A stretch of DNA of 64,000 nt from Prochlorococcus marinus XMU1404 (GTDB lineage: Bacteria; Cyanobacteriota; Cyanobacteriia; PCC-6307; Cyanobiaceae): contig NZ_JAAORE010000001.1 of NCBI RefSeq assembly GCF_017696175.1, positions 248,001 through 312,000 on the forward strand, given 5' to 3'. Below, in pieces: positions 56,022 to 64,000 of this stretch. Position 1 is the stretch's first letter, and each line of letters starts with the position of its first letter. Both the position numbers and the translations under genes were made by a program. A model generated the notes under the pieces. It saw only the letters and a program-made list of their open reading frames with translations. It had not been told where the DNA came from and made no database searches.

Positions 56022-56603
56022 ATGAATTTAGTAGACTGCAAAACAGCTTTGAAGACTCTCAATAGTGGTTTACCTATAATTTTCCCAACAGACACCTTGC
56101 CTGCAATAGGATGCTTGCCAAAATTTTCAAATATTATTTATGAATTTAAAAAAAGAGATAGAAATAAACCATTAATTCTTATGGGATCAGAACTCAAGCA
56201 ATTAATAGATTATGTTCACGAATCAGCTAAAGAAGATTGTGAAAATATAGCTTCTAAATATTGGCCTGGCGCTCTGACTATGGTTATTCCTGCTTCAGAA
56301 AAGCAGACTGCAATCCTTACAAGCAATGATCTTACTCTTGGGTTGAGAATCCCAAATTCACTTATTGCTCAATCTCTCATTAGAGAAACAGGCCCATTAT
56401 TAACTTCAAGTGCAAATATTTCTGGGTTTACCGGATCAATAACAGTTGAGGGTATTACTTTAGACTTTCCTTCTTTAAACATTCTAGGCCCTATTCCATG
56501 GGAAAAAATTAGTGGAAAAGCCAGTACTATTATAGTTTGGAAGAAAAGTGGCGATTGGAGGATTATTAGAGAGGGAGAGGTATTAGTTAGGGAATTGTAT
56601 TAA
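56022..56603 (+). CDS. tsaC: Threonylcarbamoyl-AMP synthase (TsaC/YwlC/Sua5 family)
   Basis: Makes the activated intermediate for t6A modification of ANN-decoding tRNAs. The 193-residue reading from ATG 56022 (MNLVDCKTALKTL) has the short TsaC form. Motifs: FPTDTLPAIGCLP near residue 21, RDRNKPLILMGSELKQL near residue 45, WPGALTMVIPAS near residue 85, and LGLRIPNSLIAQSLI plus LTSSANISGFTGS near residues 112-140. An upstream in-frame ATG at 55956 lies inside prmC and is rejected. Its stop overlaps the start of the next small gene by one base (TAATG). Confidence 0.95.
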   Translation: MNLVDCKTALKTLNSGLPIIFPTDTLPAIGCLPKFSNIIYEFKKRDRNKPLILMGSELKQLIDYVHESAKEDCENIASKYWPGALTMVIPASEKQTAILTSNDLTLGLRIPNSLIAQSLIRETGPLLTSSANISGFTGSITVEGITLDFPSLNILGPIPWEKISGKASTIIVWKKSGDWRIIREGEVLVRELY

Positions 56604-56770
56604 TGCTTATATTATTATTTTTTGTTTTATTAATTCAATTTTTTACATATTGGATATTTCAACCCCTAGTATCTTCTTTAGAGTATGTTCTCGAAATAAG
56701 AATATTTCCTATACTTACTCTAATAAGTTTGATTTTGTTATTTTCGGCAAAAAATGTTGAGGAAAATTAA
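56603..56770 (+). CDS. Small two-pass membrane protein after tsaC, unknown
   Basis: A 55-residue protein read directly from the DNA, from ATG 56603 to TAA 56768-56770. It is nearly all hydrophobic: MLILLFFVLLIQFFTYWIFQ, a short break with glutamates (SLEYVLEIR), then FPILTLISLILLFSAKNVEEN. Its ATG overlaps the tsaC stop in a TAATG junction, the usual arrangement for translational coupling, so I treat it as real. It is likely the last gene of a psbM-prmC-tsaC transcript. Function unknown. Confidence 0.65.
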   Translation: MLILLFFVLLIQFFTYWIFQPLVSSLEYVLEIRIFPILTLISLILLFSAKNVEEN

Positions 56771-56785
56771 ATAAATTTACTAAAA

Positions 56786-56857
56786 TGCCGGCTAACAGAT
56801 TTGAACTGATGACCTTCGCTTTACAAAAGCGCTGCTCTACCGCTGAGCTAAGCCGGC
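56786..56857 (-). tRNA. tRNA-Thr (anticodon TGT)
   Basis: On the minus strand the sequence makes a cloverleaf: acceptor GCCGGCT/AGCCGGC, D arm TAGCTCAGCGGTAGAGCA, anticodon loop TTTGTAA with anticodon TGT, and T arm around TTCAAAT. The anticodon stem has one mismatched end pair (G facing A), leaving four good pairs. CCA is not encoded. It lies between the small membrane protein and minE, opposite in strand to tsaC. Confidence 0.92.
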
Positions 56858-56921
56858 ACTATTAATATCTTACAATTAAGGCGAGCAATTATTTAGTATT
56901 TTTGCAGGTTTTTAAAATTTA

Positions 56922-57257
56922 TTACTTTTTGATATCCTTATCTCTTTTAACATTTTTATCATTTTTTTTAAACTTTATCTCTCCTGAAAGAGTTCTCTTG
57001 ATAGGTAAGTTGGCTACTAATGCAGTCATTCTATCTTCAGTCTCTAAACTAACTGCTACCTCTTCAAAATCAATCTCCACATATTTAGCTACAACATCAA
57101 GAATTTCTTTCCTCATTTTATCTAAAAGATCAGTTGTTAGAGAACTCATATCAACCCTGTCATGGGCAAGCACAAGTTGTAATCTTTCTCTAGCCGTATT
57201 TGCACTAGCCGTTTCTCTGCCAAGTAATTTGTTTATAAGGTCTCGAAGAGTCATCAT
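56922..57257 (-). CDS. minE: Cell division topological specificity factor MinE
   Basis: A 111-residue protein that drives MinD off the membrane so that the division site is centred. The N-terminal contact region [20 protein letters not shown] and the following [15 protein letters not shown] match MinE. The topological domain ends near residue 90, followed by a lysine-rich tail. Last gene of the minC-minD-minE run; one base separates it from minD. Start at ATG 57257. Confidence 0.96.
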   Translation of the reverse strand: MMTLRDLINKLLGRETASANTARERLQLVLAHDRVDMSSLTTDLLDKMRKEILDVVAKYVEIDFEEVAVSLETEDRMTALVANLPIKRTLSGEIKFKKNDKNVKRDKDIKK

Positions 57258-57258
57258 T

Positions 57259-58074
57259 TTAAAAAACCTTTGTTTGCATTAATCTCATGAATTTATCTTT
57301 AAGACTTTTACCTTCATTTTTGGGGTCAATAATTGGAACATCTTTTCCTGTAAGTCTTTGAGAAACATTCAAATAGCATTTTTTCGCAGGAGATCTACTA
57401 TCTGTTAATGTTAGAGGCTCTCCTCTGTTAGTACTTATTATTACTTGTTCATCCTCTAAAACAATACCTAATAAAGGTAAAGAAAGGATCCCTTGAACAT
57501 CTTCTATAGATAACATTTCTTGACTAGCCATCATGTTAGGGCGAACTCTATTTATGACAAGTTGAATAGGTTCAATCTCAGAGGTGTTAAGAATACCTAT
57601 TACTCTATCGGCATCACGAACTGCAGATAATTCCGGGTTGGTAACTACAATGGCTTCTTTACAGGCGGCAAGAGCATTTTTAAAACCATCTTCTACTCCA
57701 GCAGGACAGTCTACTAGAACAAAATCAAATTTTTCACTAAGCATCCCACTAATTTTTTTCATATCTTCAGGCTTCATCCAGTCCAACATTCTAGGATCTC
57801 CAGCTGGTAAAAGAGCTAGATTAGGCTCCTTTTTGTGCCTGACCAATGCTTGTTCAAGACGACAATTTTTGTCAAGAACATCTTGAGCTGTGTAGATAAT
57901 GCGATTTTCTAATCCTAGAAGAAGATCTAAATTTCTTAACCCGAAATCAGCATCTAAAACTGCAGTTGTTGCTCCGCTATTAGCAAGTGCTATGCCTAAA
58001 TTAGCAGTTAGAGTGGTTTTACCAACTCCACCTTTTCCTGAGCAAATTAGAATTGTGCGAGTATTTTCCGCCAA
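57259..58074 (-). CDS. minD: Septum site-determining protein MinD
   Basis: A 271-residue membrane-associated ATPase of the ParA/MinD family. The deviant Walker [18 protein letters not shown] is near residue 12; the second lysine, K-G-G-V-G-K, is present. Walker [15 protein letters not shown] is near residue 41, and the switch region [14 protein letters not shown] is near residue 120. The C-terminal amphipathic helix ([10 protein letters not shown]) binds the membrane. With MinC it blocks Z-ring formation away from midcell. Start at ATG 58074, in the middle of the minCDE operon. Confidence 0.97.
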   Translation of the reverse strand: MAENTRTILICSGKGGVGKTTLTANLGIALANSGATTAVLDADFGLRNLDLLLGLENRIIYTAQDVLDKNCRLEQALVRHKKEPNLALLPAGDPRMLDWMKPEDMKKISGMLSEKFDFVLVDCPAGVEDGFKNALAACKEAIVVTNPELSAVRDADRVIGILNTSEIEPIQLVINRVRPNMMASQEMLSIEDVQGILSLPLLGIVLEDEQVIISTNRGEPLTLTDSRSPAKKCYLNVSQRLTGKDVPIIDPKNEGKSLKDKFMRLMQTKVF

Positions 58075-58190
58075 GAATTTAATAATTTTTTAAATAATAA
58101 GGCTACTTTCAAAAAGTTAAATATTTTAAAGGTTAAGTAATTCTTAAATTTAAAATTTTGAATTAATTTATTTCAAAAGATTGATAAATT

Positions 58191-58847
58191 TTAAGTTTCA
58201 ACTAGGTAAGGTTTAATGTTAATTGTTTGTTTTTCTATTACAGCAATTTCAGGATAATAATTTTTGGGTTTATCTTTTGGCCCAATAGCTATTACATCCG
58301 CAATTCTTAACTGTAATGGGCTTAAATAAAGTGATGTTATGGAAGCATTATTATTCCCACCTTTGCCAGCGATAGCGATACCTAGTAGTTTGCCCCAAAC
58401 ATAAATATTTTTCTTGGCGGATACTATTCCACCTGGATTAACATCTCCAATAATACATAAGTTTCCATTCGAAGATATTCTATCTCCTGATCTTATTGTT
58501 CCTTGATGAAGAATATCGTCTTTATTTTTTGACTCGAGTAGAATTAACTTGTTTTTAACCTCTTTTTCTTTAACAAAAGTTGAATCTATTTTTAAAGACT
58601 TTCCGGCTAATATTGTGTCTCTATTATTTGAGTAAATGCACAGAGAACAAATATTAATATTGTCAAAAATTTTTTTGAATTTTAATAATTGATGAGAACT
58701 TATTGACTCATTGATTGCGAAAATTTTTGCTTTTAGAGGTACTTTTATATCAGAAAATTTTTTGAATATTTCATACGTTTTGTCCAGCTTTTCAAGAGAT
58801 ATAGTTTCTACATAATTACTAATAATGCTATTTATAACGATTTTCAT
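58191..58847 (-). CDS. minC: Septum site-determining protein MinC
   Basis: A 218-residue protein. The C-terminal beta-helix domain that binds MinD and FtsZ is clear: TIRSGDRISSNGNLCIIGDV and PGGIVSAKKNIYVWGKLLG near residues 117-155, then AGKGGNNNASITSLYLSPLQLRIADVIA. The N-terminal FtsZ-inhibiting domain (residues 1-90) is more drifted. First of the min genes; 116 bases separate it from minD, and its start lies four bases from the HD gene stop upstream. Confidence 0.95.
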   Translation of the reverse strand: MKIVINSIISNYVETISLEKLDKTYEIFKKFSDIKVPLKAKIFAINESISSHQLLKFKKIFDNINICSLCIYSNNRDTILAGKSLKIDSTFVKEKEVKNKLILLESKNKDDILHQGTIRSGDRISSNGNLCIIGDVNPGGIVSAKKNIYVWGKLLGIAIAGKGGNNNASITSLYLSPLQLRIADVIAIGPKDKPKNYYPEIAVIEKQTINIKPYLVET

Positions 58848-58851
58848 TGAA

Positions 58852-60114
58852 TTAAACTATGAATTTATTTCTAATTAATGAAATTTGTTTGTTAATTTTA
58901 TCTTTAATCACATTCGGGTAAATAATAAAGGCGCTTTCCTGAGATTTCATTAAAGTTTTTATTAATTCAGAACTATTTTCTAATGAACTTTGATAGATGC
59001 CATCCCATATTTTTAATGCATTGTTAGATTCAAAACCTTTAAATGATCTTTCCTTTATTCCGCAAAATATTTCTGAATCATAATTATTTTCTTCACATAA
59101 TTTTCTAGCAAATGCAAGGATATTTAGTCTATCAATCTTATTTAAAAAACTTATATCTGATGCTTTCAACAAATCTCTATCAATAAACATTTTACATAGG
59201 GTAGATAGCGGTTTAAAAGATTCATCTTTCCATCTAATCAAGTGGTAGTAAAAGGTTATATCGTCATTTCTTATGAAATCATCAAAATTAATCTCAGTAG
59301 GAGAAAATATCCATTTAGAAAGAGATTTATCTAACCAAATTTTCTTCTCGGATTTATTTTTTATTGTGTAAATTATTTTTTCTAAAATCCATGTTGATAT
59401 TTCATTTATTCTGTGGTTATAAATAGTTCTATACATCAAGTTTCTTAGTACTAAGAAATGTTCAATAGCAATCATTCCTTTTGGTTTGATTGCAATATTG
59501 CCATCAGGTGAAAAAGTAAGAGCTGAAATAATTCTTTCTAAATCTACCAAGCCATATTTGGTACCTGTGTTGTAACTATCGCGTAAAAGGTAATCGAGAC
59601 GATCGCAATCTATTTCACTGCTTATCAAGGTTTTTAAAGGTTTAGAAAATAGTTGTTTTGTTTGAAATAATTCACCGATTTGTCTAGGTAATTCGTTGTC
59701 ATACTTTTTAAGAATTGAATTTATTGGAGAATAATTTTCAACTAAATTTCTAGACCATTGTTCATGGTTGTGATCGAATATTGCTTCACTGGTATGACTT
59801 AAAGGTCCATGTCCTAAATCATGTAATAGAGCTGCTCCATAAAGAATGAATTTATTTTCACAAAATGAAGATTTACTCTCAATTAATCTGTTATAAATTT
59901 TTCTTGCGATACAGAAAACACCAATTGAGTGGGTAAATCTACTTGATTCTGCACCATGAAATAGTAATGATGCGGCCCCTAATTGTTTTATTCTTCTTAG
60001 TCTTTGAAAAGCAATTGTATCAATTAATTCCATAATCATTAATTCTTCTGGCTTCCCTGAATCAAATACTATTTCTTTGTGAATTGGATCATGAAAAATT
60101 CCTTTAATACTCAT
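58852..60114 (-). CDS. HD-domain phosphohydrolase (dNTPase-like)
   Basis: A 420-residue metal-dependent phosphohydrolase of the SAMHD1/YdhJ-like HD group. The metal-binding residues are in QRLRRIKQLG, RFTHSIGVFCIA and LLHDLGHGPLSHTSE near residues 36-105, and SSEIDCDRLDYLLRDSYNTG near residue 166. The N-terminal block FHDPIHKEIVF is typical. Relatives hydrolyse dNTPs or related nucleotides; the actual substrate is unknown. It lies between ctpA and minC, all on the minus strand with short gaps. Start at ATG 60114. Confidence 0.92.
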   Translation of the reverse strand: MSIKGIFHDPIHKEIVFDSGKPEELMIMELIDTIAFQRLRRIKQLGAASLLFHGAESSRFTHSIGVFCIARKIYNRLIESKSSFCENKFILYGAALLHDLGHGPLSHTSEAIFDHNHEQWSRNLVENYSPINSILKKYDNELPRQIGELFQTKQLFSKPLKTLISSEIDCDRLDYLLRDSYNTGTKYGLVDLERIISALTFSPDGNIAIKPKGMIAIEHFLVLRNLMYRTIYNHRINEISTWILEKIIYTIKNKSEKKIWLDKSLSKWIFSPTEINFDDFIRNDDITFYYHLIRWKDESFKPLSTLCKMFIDRDLLKASDISFLNKIDRLNILAFARKLCEENNYDSEIFCGIKERSFKGFESNNALKIWDGIYQSSLENSSELIKTLMKSQESAFIIYPNVIKDKINKQISLIRNKFIV

Positions 60115-60131
60115 AGCGTTTGGTATTTATA

Positions 60132-61436
60132 TCAATCTTTTACTACTTCAGGTTTTATTACCTCACTACTAAATTCATTAGTTTCAATTGGAACTTCTTC
60201 TTTTTCTAGAAGTGACTCTAAGAATAGTTCTGCATTTCTAACCCATTTATCTTCAGAACTCCCGTATTCACTTGCATCGGGAAGATCAAGTAACTTATCA
60301 GGTGTAATACCTTGACCCTGAATATTATTGCCTTTGGGAGTTAAATAACTTGCCACTGTTATTGCTATTCCACTATCTTCTCCCAAACTTTTTAGTGATT
60401 GAATTAAACCTTTGCCATAAGTTTTTTCTCCCATTAAAGTTGACCTATCATTATCTTGTAATGAACCTGCAAGGATTTCGCTTGCACTTGCGGTGCCTTT
60501 ATTCACCAAAGTTACCATTGGGCCATTAAAAGAAGTTTCTTTTTGGGAGATTATTGAATCTTTTATACCATTTCTGTTCTTTGTTTCAACGACGGGTCTT
60601 TCACTCAATAATGAATCTGCAACTGCTATTCCGGAGCTTACTAGCCCACCTGAATTATTTCTGAGATCTAATATTAATCCTTCAACATTCTTTTCTTTTA
60701 ACTCTTGAAGAGCCTCCTCAACTTTTTTGGGCACACTTTCGCTAAATTGAGTAATCCTTAAATATCCTATTGTGTGAGAGTCATCTCTTAATCTTTTTGT
60801 TCTGACTGGCCTTAGATCTACAGATCTCCTTTCTAAATCGACCTCTCTAATTTCTCCTGATTTCGAAGAAATTTCAACTAAAACTTTTGTCCCTGATTCA
60901 CCTCTCAACTTAGAGGCAGTATTTGCAAGGCCTAATTCTTCAGATGAAATTCCATCTACTGTCTCTACAAGGTCCCCGCTGAGTATTCCAGCTTCTTCTG
61001 CTGGTGATCCCCCAAGAGTGGAAACAACCTTTACTTTTTTGGTTTCTTCATCTTCTCCTAATTGGAGCCCAACACCATTAATCTCACTACCAAAATTGCT
61101 TGATTTAAGGAGTTCATAATCTTTTGGGCGTAAAATTCTTGTATAAGGATCTTCTAGAGGTTTCAACATATTTTCAATTGCTGAATAAGCCTCTTCACTT
61201 GTTTCAATTTGTTTCTGTAGGGTTTTTTGTCTAATTCTTTTCCATTGTATTTCATCAAACTTTTCTGGGTCATAAAAACCCTCATTAACCAAGGTCCAAG
61301 CGTCAAGGACTAATTGCTTGCTATCACTGAGTGCATCTACGCTTTCAATTAATAAGAAATTGGTAGAAAAAACAACGATCATTAATGCAGTGATCAATGT
61401 TTTGAATGTTAAAAGTTTGTTAAAAGATGAATTCAT
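60132..61436 (-). CDS. ctpA: Carboxyl-terminal processing protease (CtpA/B family)
   Basis: A roughly 434-residue S41 family serine protease with a signal peptide (residues 1-38; hydrophobic ITALMIVVFSTNFLLI, then SVDALS), so lumenal or periplasmic. A PDZ domain (about residues 100-185) is followed by the catalytic region: the serine is in KGTASASEILAGSL and the lysine in EKTYGKGLIQSL (about residues 325-355). In cyanobacteria CtpA trims the C-terminal extension of pre-D1; there are paralogues, so the exact role is inferred. I chose the ATG at 61436 (MNSSFNKLL); a GTG at 61457 would add seven residues. It is divergent from petB. Confidence 0.92.
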   Translation of the reverse strand: MNSSFNKLLTFKTLITALMIVVFSTNFLLIESVDALSDSKQLVLDAWTLVNEGFYDPEKFDEIQWKRIRQKTLQKQIETSEEAYSAIENMLKPLEDPYTRILRPKDYELLKSSNFGSEINGVGLQLGEDEETKKVKVVSTLGGSPAEEAGILSGDLVETVDGISSEELGLANTASKLRGESGTKVLVEISSKSGEIREVDLERRSVDLRPVRTKRLRDDSHTIGYLRITQFSESVPKKVEEALQELKEKNVEGLILDLRNNSGGLVSSGIAVADSLLSERPVVETKNRNGIKDSIISQKETSFNGPMVTLVNKGTASASEILAGSLQDNDRSTLMGEKTYGKGLIQSLKSLGEDSGIAITVASYLTPKGNNIQGQGITPDKLLDLPDASEYGSSEDKWVRNAELFLESLLEKEEVPIETNEFSSEVIKPEVVKD

Positions 61437-61507
61437 TGGGTTAAGTGTTAACACCAAGTATAAGAATTTTAAGTAAGCTCTTTATATCAAAGCTAATTTT
61501 TTTTTGG

Positions 61508-62164
61508 ATGGCGAATTCTTCATCTGTTTATGACTGGTTTCAAGAAAGGCTTGAAATTCAAGACATAACTGACGACGTAACTTCCAAGTACGTACCCCCT
61601 CACGTTAATATTTTTTATTGTTTAGGAGGCATAACTTTAGTATGCTTCCTAATTCAATTTGCAACAGGTTTTGCAATGACTTTTTACTATAAGCCAACAG
61701 TTACTCAGGCTTATAACTCAGTAAGTTATTTGATGACTGATGTAAGTTTTGGATGGTTAATACGATCTGTTCATAGATGGAGTGCATCTATGATGGTATT
61801 GATGTTAATTCTTCATGTTTTTAGAGTTTATCTTACGGGTGGTTTTAAAAGGCCAAGAGAACTAACTTGGGTTACAGGCGTTGTAATGGCAGTCATAACT
61901 GTTGCTTTTGGTGTAACAGGTTACTCTTTACCTTGGGATCAAGTTGGCTATTGGGCAGTTAAAATTGTTTCAGGAGTACCTGCTGCAATACCAGTAATTG
62001 GTGACTTTATGGTTGAACTACTTAGAGGTGGAGAAAGTGTTGGACAATCTACTCTTACAAGATTTTATAGTTTACATACTTTTGTCTTGCCATGGTCATT
62101 AGCAGTATTCATGTTGATGCATTTTCTAATGATTCGTAAACAAGGTATTTCAGGCCCTTTATAA
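61508..62164 (+). CDS. petB: Cytochrome b6
   Basis: A 218-residue core subunit of the cytochrome b6f complex, with four membrane helices. The cysteine in [11 protein letters not shown] near residue 38 is the covalent attachment site of haem c'. The b-haem histidines are in [22 protein letters not shown] and [22 protein letters not shown] chose the ATG at 61508 ([17 protein letters not shown]); an upstream in-frame ATG at 61445 would add 21 unrelated residues. petD follows 31 bases after its stop, so they form the usual petBD operon. Confidence 0.98.
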
Positions 62165-62195
62165 GTCCCTATAATAAAACTATCACCGCAATCAA

Positions 62196-62678
62196 ATGTC
62201 TACCTTAAAAAAACCAGATTTATCTGATCCAAAGTTAAGAGCAAAATTAGCTAAAGGTATGGGTCATAACTACTACGGGGAACCAGCTTGGCCAAATGAT
62301 CTTTTATATATTTTTCCAGTAGTAATTTTAGGTACGATAGCCTGTGTTGTCGGACTAGCAGTTCTCGATCCTGCAATGTTAGGAGATAAAGCAAATCCTT
62401 TCGCAACGCCTTTAGAAATTCTTCCTGAATGGTATCTTTATCCGGTTTTTCAAATCCTTAGGGTAGTTCCTAATAAACTTTTGGGTATTGCGCTTCAAAC
62501 ATTAATTCCTCTCGGTTTAATGATTCTACCTTTTATTGAAAACGTTAATAAATTCTCTAACCCTTTTCGGAGACCAATAGCTATGTCACTCTTCTTATTT
62601 GGCACTTTTTTAACAATATACCTCGGGATAGGGGCTTGTTTACCTATTGATAAATCTCTTACTCTAGGTTTATTTTAA
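62196..62678 (+). CDS. petD: Cytochrome b6f complex subunit IV
   Basis: A 160-residue subunit with three membrane helices that completes the b-type core of the b6f complex. The N-terminal stretch [20 protein letters not shown] is standard. The quinol-site PEWY motif is in [16 protein letters not shown] near residue 78. It ends at 62678, two bases before the stop of the convergent invertase gene, with no visible terminator between. Confidence 0.98.
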   Translation: MSTLKKPDLSDPKLRAKLAKGMGHNYYGEPAWPNDLLYIFPVVILGTIACVVGLAVLDPAMLGDKANPFATPLEILPEWYLYPVFQILRVVPNKLLGIALQTLIPLGLMILPFIENVNKFSNPFRRPIAMSLFLFGTFLTIYLGIGACLPIDKSLTLGLF

Positions 62679-62680
62679 TA

Positions 62681-64000
62681 TCAAATTTTAAACATATCTA
62701 AATCATCATTCTCTTCTCTTAGAAAGTGATTCATCAATAAAAAACCAACAATAGTCCAAGTTTGGTATGTCCTTGATTGTTGCCCAACCCAAGTACCTGT
62801 AGGACCATCAAAATATTCTGCCCATTCTTGCTTAGGTAATTGATTAAGCTGACACCAATAAGATTCCTCGATTAAAGATTTCATTTCTTCCATAAGAATT
62901 ACATCATCAGAAGGAAACTGTTTTTGGTGTAAAAGCACAGCTGTTCCAAAAAACCAAAGTAAGCTAGGCCAGTGACCACCATTGTGGTAACTCCAAGGCC
63001 AATTCTTAGGATCAGATCCAGTTTTATTTTGCCATTCTTCGACATCCATATGAGGATGACAAATGCGCATAGGCATTTGAGCCATCAAATCCTGCCTATT
63101 GTGTAAAACTAACCTAAATAAAGCTCTTTGTTCAGAAGGTGGAAGTACTCCAAACATACAAGCTAAAGAATTTCCTAAACTGTAAAATCGAAAATCAGGC
63201 CTTCCTGTTCTAATATTTCCTATTAAATAACCACCTCTATTTTCTAACCAATCTTGAAGCCATGAAGGTACTACTTGAGGTTGAACATTAAATTCATTGA
63301 AGTGCTGATCATCTCCATACTGCTCAGTTGGCCTTCTCCTTAAGATTTGCATCGTTTGGCTGGTAACCCAATAATGTTTTAAAAGAAAACTTCCTAAATC
63401 CTTAACCCATTGTTTTGTAAGAATAAGCCTTTGATCTAATAATCTACTTACATGATCTGCTCGACTTAATTCCATTAAGTTTATACAGCTCTTCAAACAT
63501 CCATGAAGTAAAACTTCAACTTCCAAAGGCGCTCCCCATACATCCATAGGTCTATCAATCATAAATGAGCAATCCGGAACGAAAAGTACTGGAGTTCCCT
63601 CAAATGTTGGATGTAGAACTAGATCTAATAAAAGTTGAATACCTCTTTGAACACTTTGACTTTTCCCAAATTCATAATCACCACTTTTATTGACATAATA
63701 CCAACATAAAATTGGCCACCATAAGCTTGCATCAGCGGACGTAATCCTGCCAATTGATCTTTGACCATAGTCTCCAATAAGCTTTCCATTTTCTTCAACG
63801 AAACTTGTAGGAAATACTCCACGCGTTTGATAATTAGTGCTTTGTAATTCAAGACATACACCTAGGAACCTTTTCACAATTTCATAACGTTTTTGGGTTA
63901 TGAGATAAATCATTACTGGAACATTATCTCTTAAAAATATTTCTCCGTAATTTAATTTATTATTTTTTGTCGGATGTTCTAGTGCTGCAACACTCCCTAC
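62681..64000 (-). CDS. GH100 alkaline/neutral invertase, cut by window edge
   Basis: A sucrose-cleaving enzyme of glycoside hydrolase family 100. The reading frame stays open in phase up to base 64000, so the N-terminus lies outside the window; an internal ATG at 63913 should not be taken as the start. The upstream codons read KLNYGEIFLRDNVPVMIYLI, a conserved GH100 block containing the catalytic-region aspartate. Later motifs are YGQRSIGRITSADASLWWPIL, MDVWGAPLEVEVLL and WPWSYHNGGHWPSLLWFFG. Sucrose is a compatible solute in Prochlorococcus, and this enzyme would return it to metabolism. It is convergent with petD. Confidence 0.93.
   Translation of the reverse strand, partial: VGSVAALEHPTKNNKLNYGEIFLRDNVPVMIYLITQKRYEIVKRFLGVCLELQSTNYQTRGVFPTSFVEENGKLIGDYGQRSIGRITSADASLWWPILCWYYVNKSGDYEFGKSQSVQRGIQLLLDLVLHPTFEGTPVLFVPDCSFMIDRPMDVWGAPLEVEVLLHGCLKSCINLMELSRADHVSRLLDQRLILTKQWVKDLGSFLLKHYWVTSQTMQILRRRPTEQYGDDQHFNEFNVQPQVVPSWLQDWLENRGGYLIGNIRTGRPDFRFYSLGNSLACMFGVLPPSEQRALFRLVLHNRQDLMAQMPMRICHPHMDVEEWQNKTGSDPKNWPWSYHNGGHWPSLLWFFGTAVLLHQKQFPSDDVILMEEMKSLIEESYWCQLNQLPKQEWAEYFDGPTGTWVGQQSRTYQTWTIVGFLLMNHFLREENDDLDMFKI

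Noticed and set aside
63911-63913. ATG at 63913 as the start of the invertase gene
   Set aside because: The frame remains open for 29 more codons to the window edge and those codons encode a conserved GH100 block, so the true start is outside.

Overview
The window looks like chromosome of a high-light-adapted Prochlorococcus, probably close to the MIT9301/AS9601 type. It is strongly AT-rich, has very short intergenic gaps, and is dense in photosystem II genes. It carries a single short, degenerate phycoerythrin beta gene next to a CpeS-type lyase gene and no full phycobilisome cluster. The proteins have the lysine-, asparagine- and isoleucine-rich style of that group. The strain is inferred from remembered protein sequences, not from a search. 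I see no insertion sequences, CRISPR arrays, integrases, rRNA genes or prophage genes. There is no stretch over 300 bases without a gene; the longest gaps are 10155-10407 and 54281-54502.

Layout, left to right. 1-9.8 kb: glyA (cut by the window edge), tRNA-Arg, two small conserved genes, murJ, sfsA, the ammonium transporter amt1 with a textbook NtcA promoter, ispH, a DoxX protein, purH and an esterase. 9.8-24 kb: an orphan histidine kinase, cobS (start codon problem), tgt, psbK, an oxidoreductase, a CNNM/CorC-type membrane protein, tRNA-Met, pyrE, ygfZ, a multidomain nuclease, a phosphohexomutase, rdgB, a carotenoid oxygenase, hisB and fabI. 24-34 kb: a thioredoxin-fold protein, a DegT aminotransferase, photolyase, a Nudix hydrolase, folK, chlD, an Mla-like lipid transporter pair and a YvcK-type protein.

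34-38.2 kb is the first photosynthesis block: ndhC-ndhK-ndhJ on the minus strand, then rubredoxin-ycf48-psbE-psbF-psbL-psbJ on the plus strand, an assembly-factor and cytochrome b559 cluster. 38-46.5 kb: mtnP, a dehydrogenase-SelD fusion, a CCA-adding enzyme, a UvrD/PcrA helicase, and the phycoerythrin remnant (ppeB, cpeS and an unannotated 59-residue gene that overlaps cpeS). 46.6-52.6 kb: a TVP38 family protein with a recent in-frame 81-bp tandem duplication, a small exported protein, tRNA-Phe, an FGGY kinase, metK, rpsA and nrdR. 52.6-64 kb: psbB-psbT with a terminator, a ferredoxin, psbM, prmC, tsaC, a 55-residue membrane protein, tRNA-Thr, the ctpA-HD-minC-minD-minE run, petB-petD, and a GH100 invertase gene running off the right end.

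Six small genes were read directly from the DNA because they are very short: psbK, psbF, psbT, psbM, the 59-residue gene by cpeS and the 55-residue gene after tsaC. Most of the window is core photosynthesis and housekeeping. I did not find a clear new multi-gene system. The observations most worth checking are the missing cobS start codon, the 59-residue gene coupled to cpeS, the amt1 leader hairpin, the SelD fusion and the TVP38 tandem repeat.
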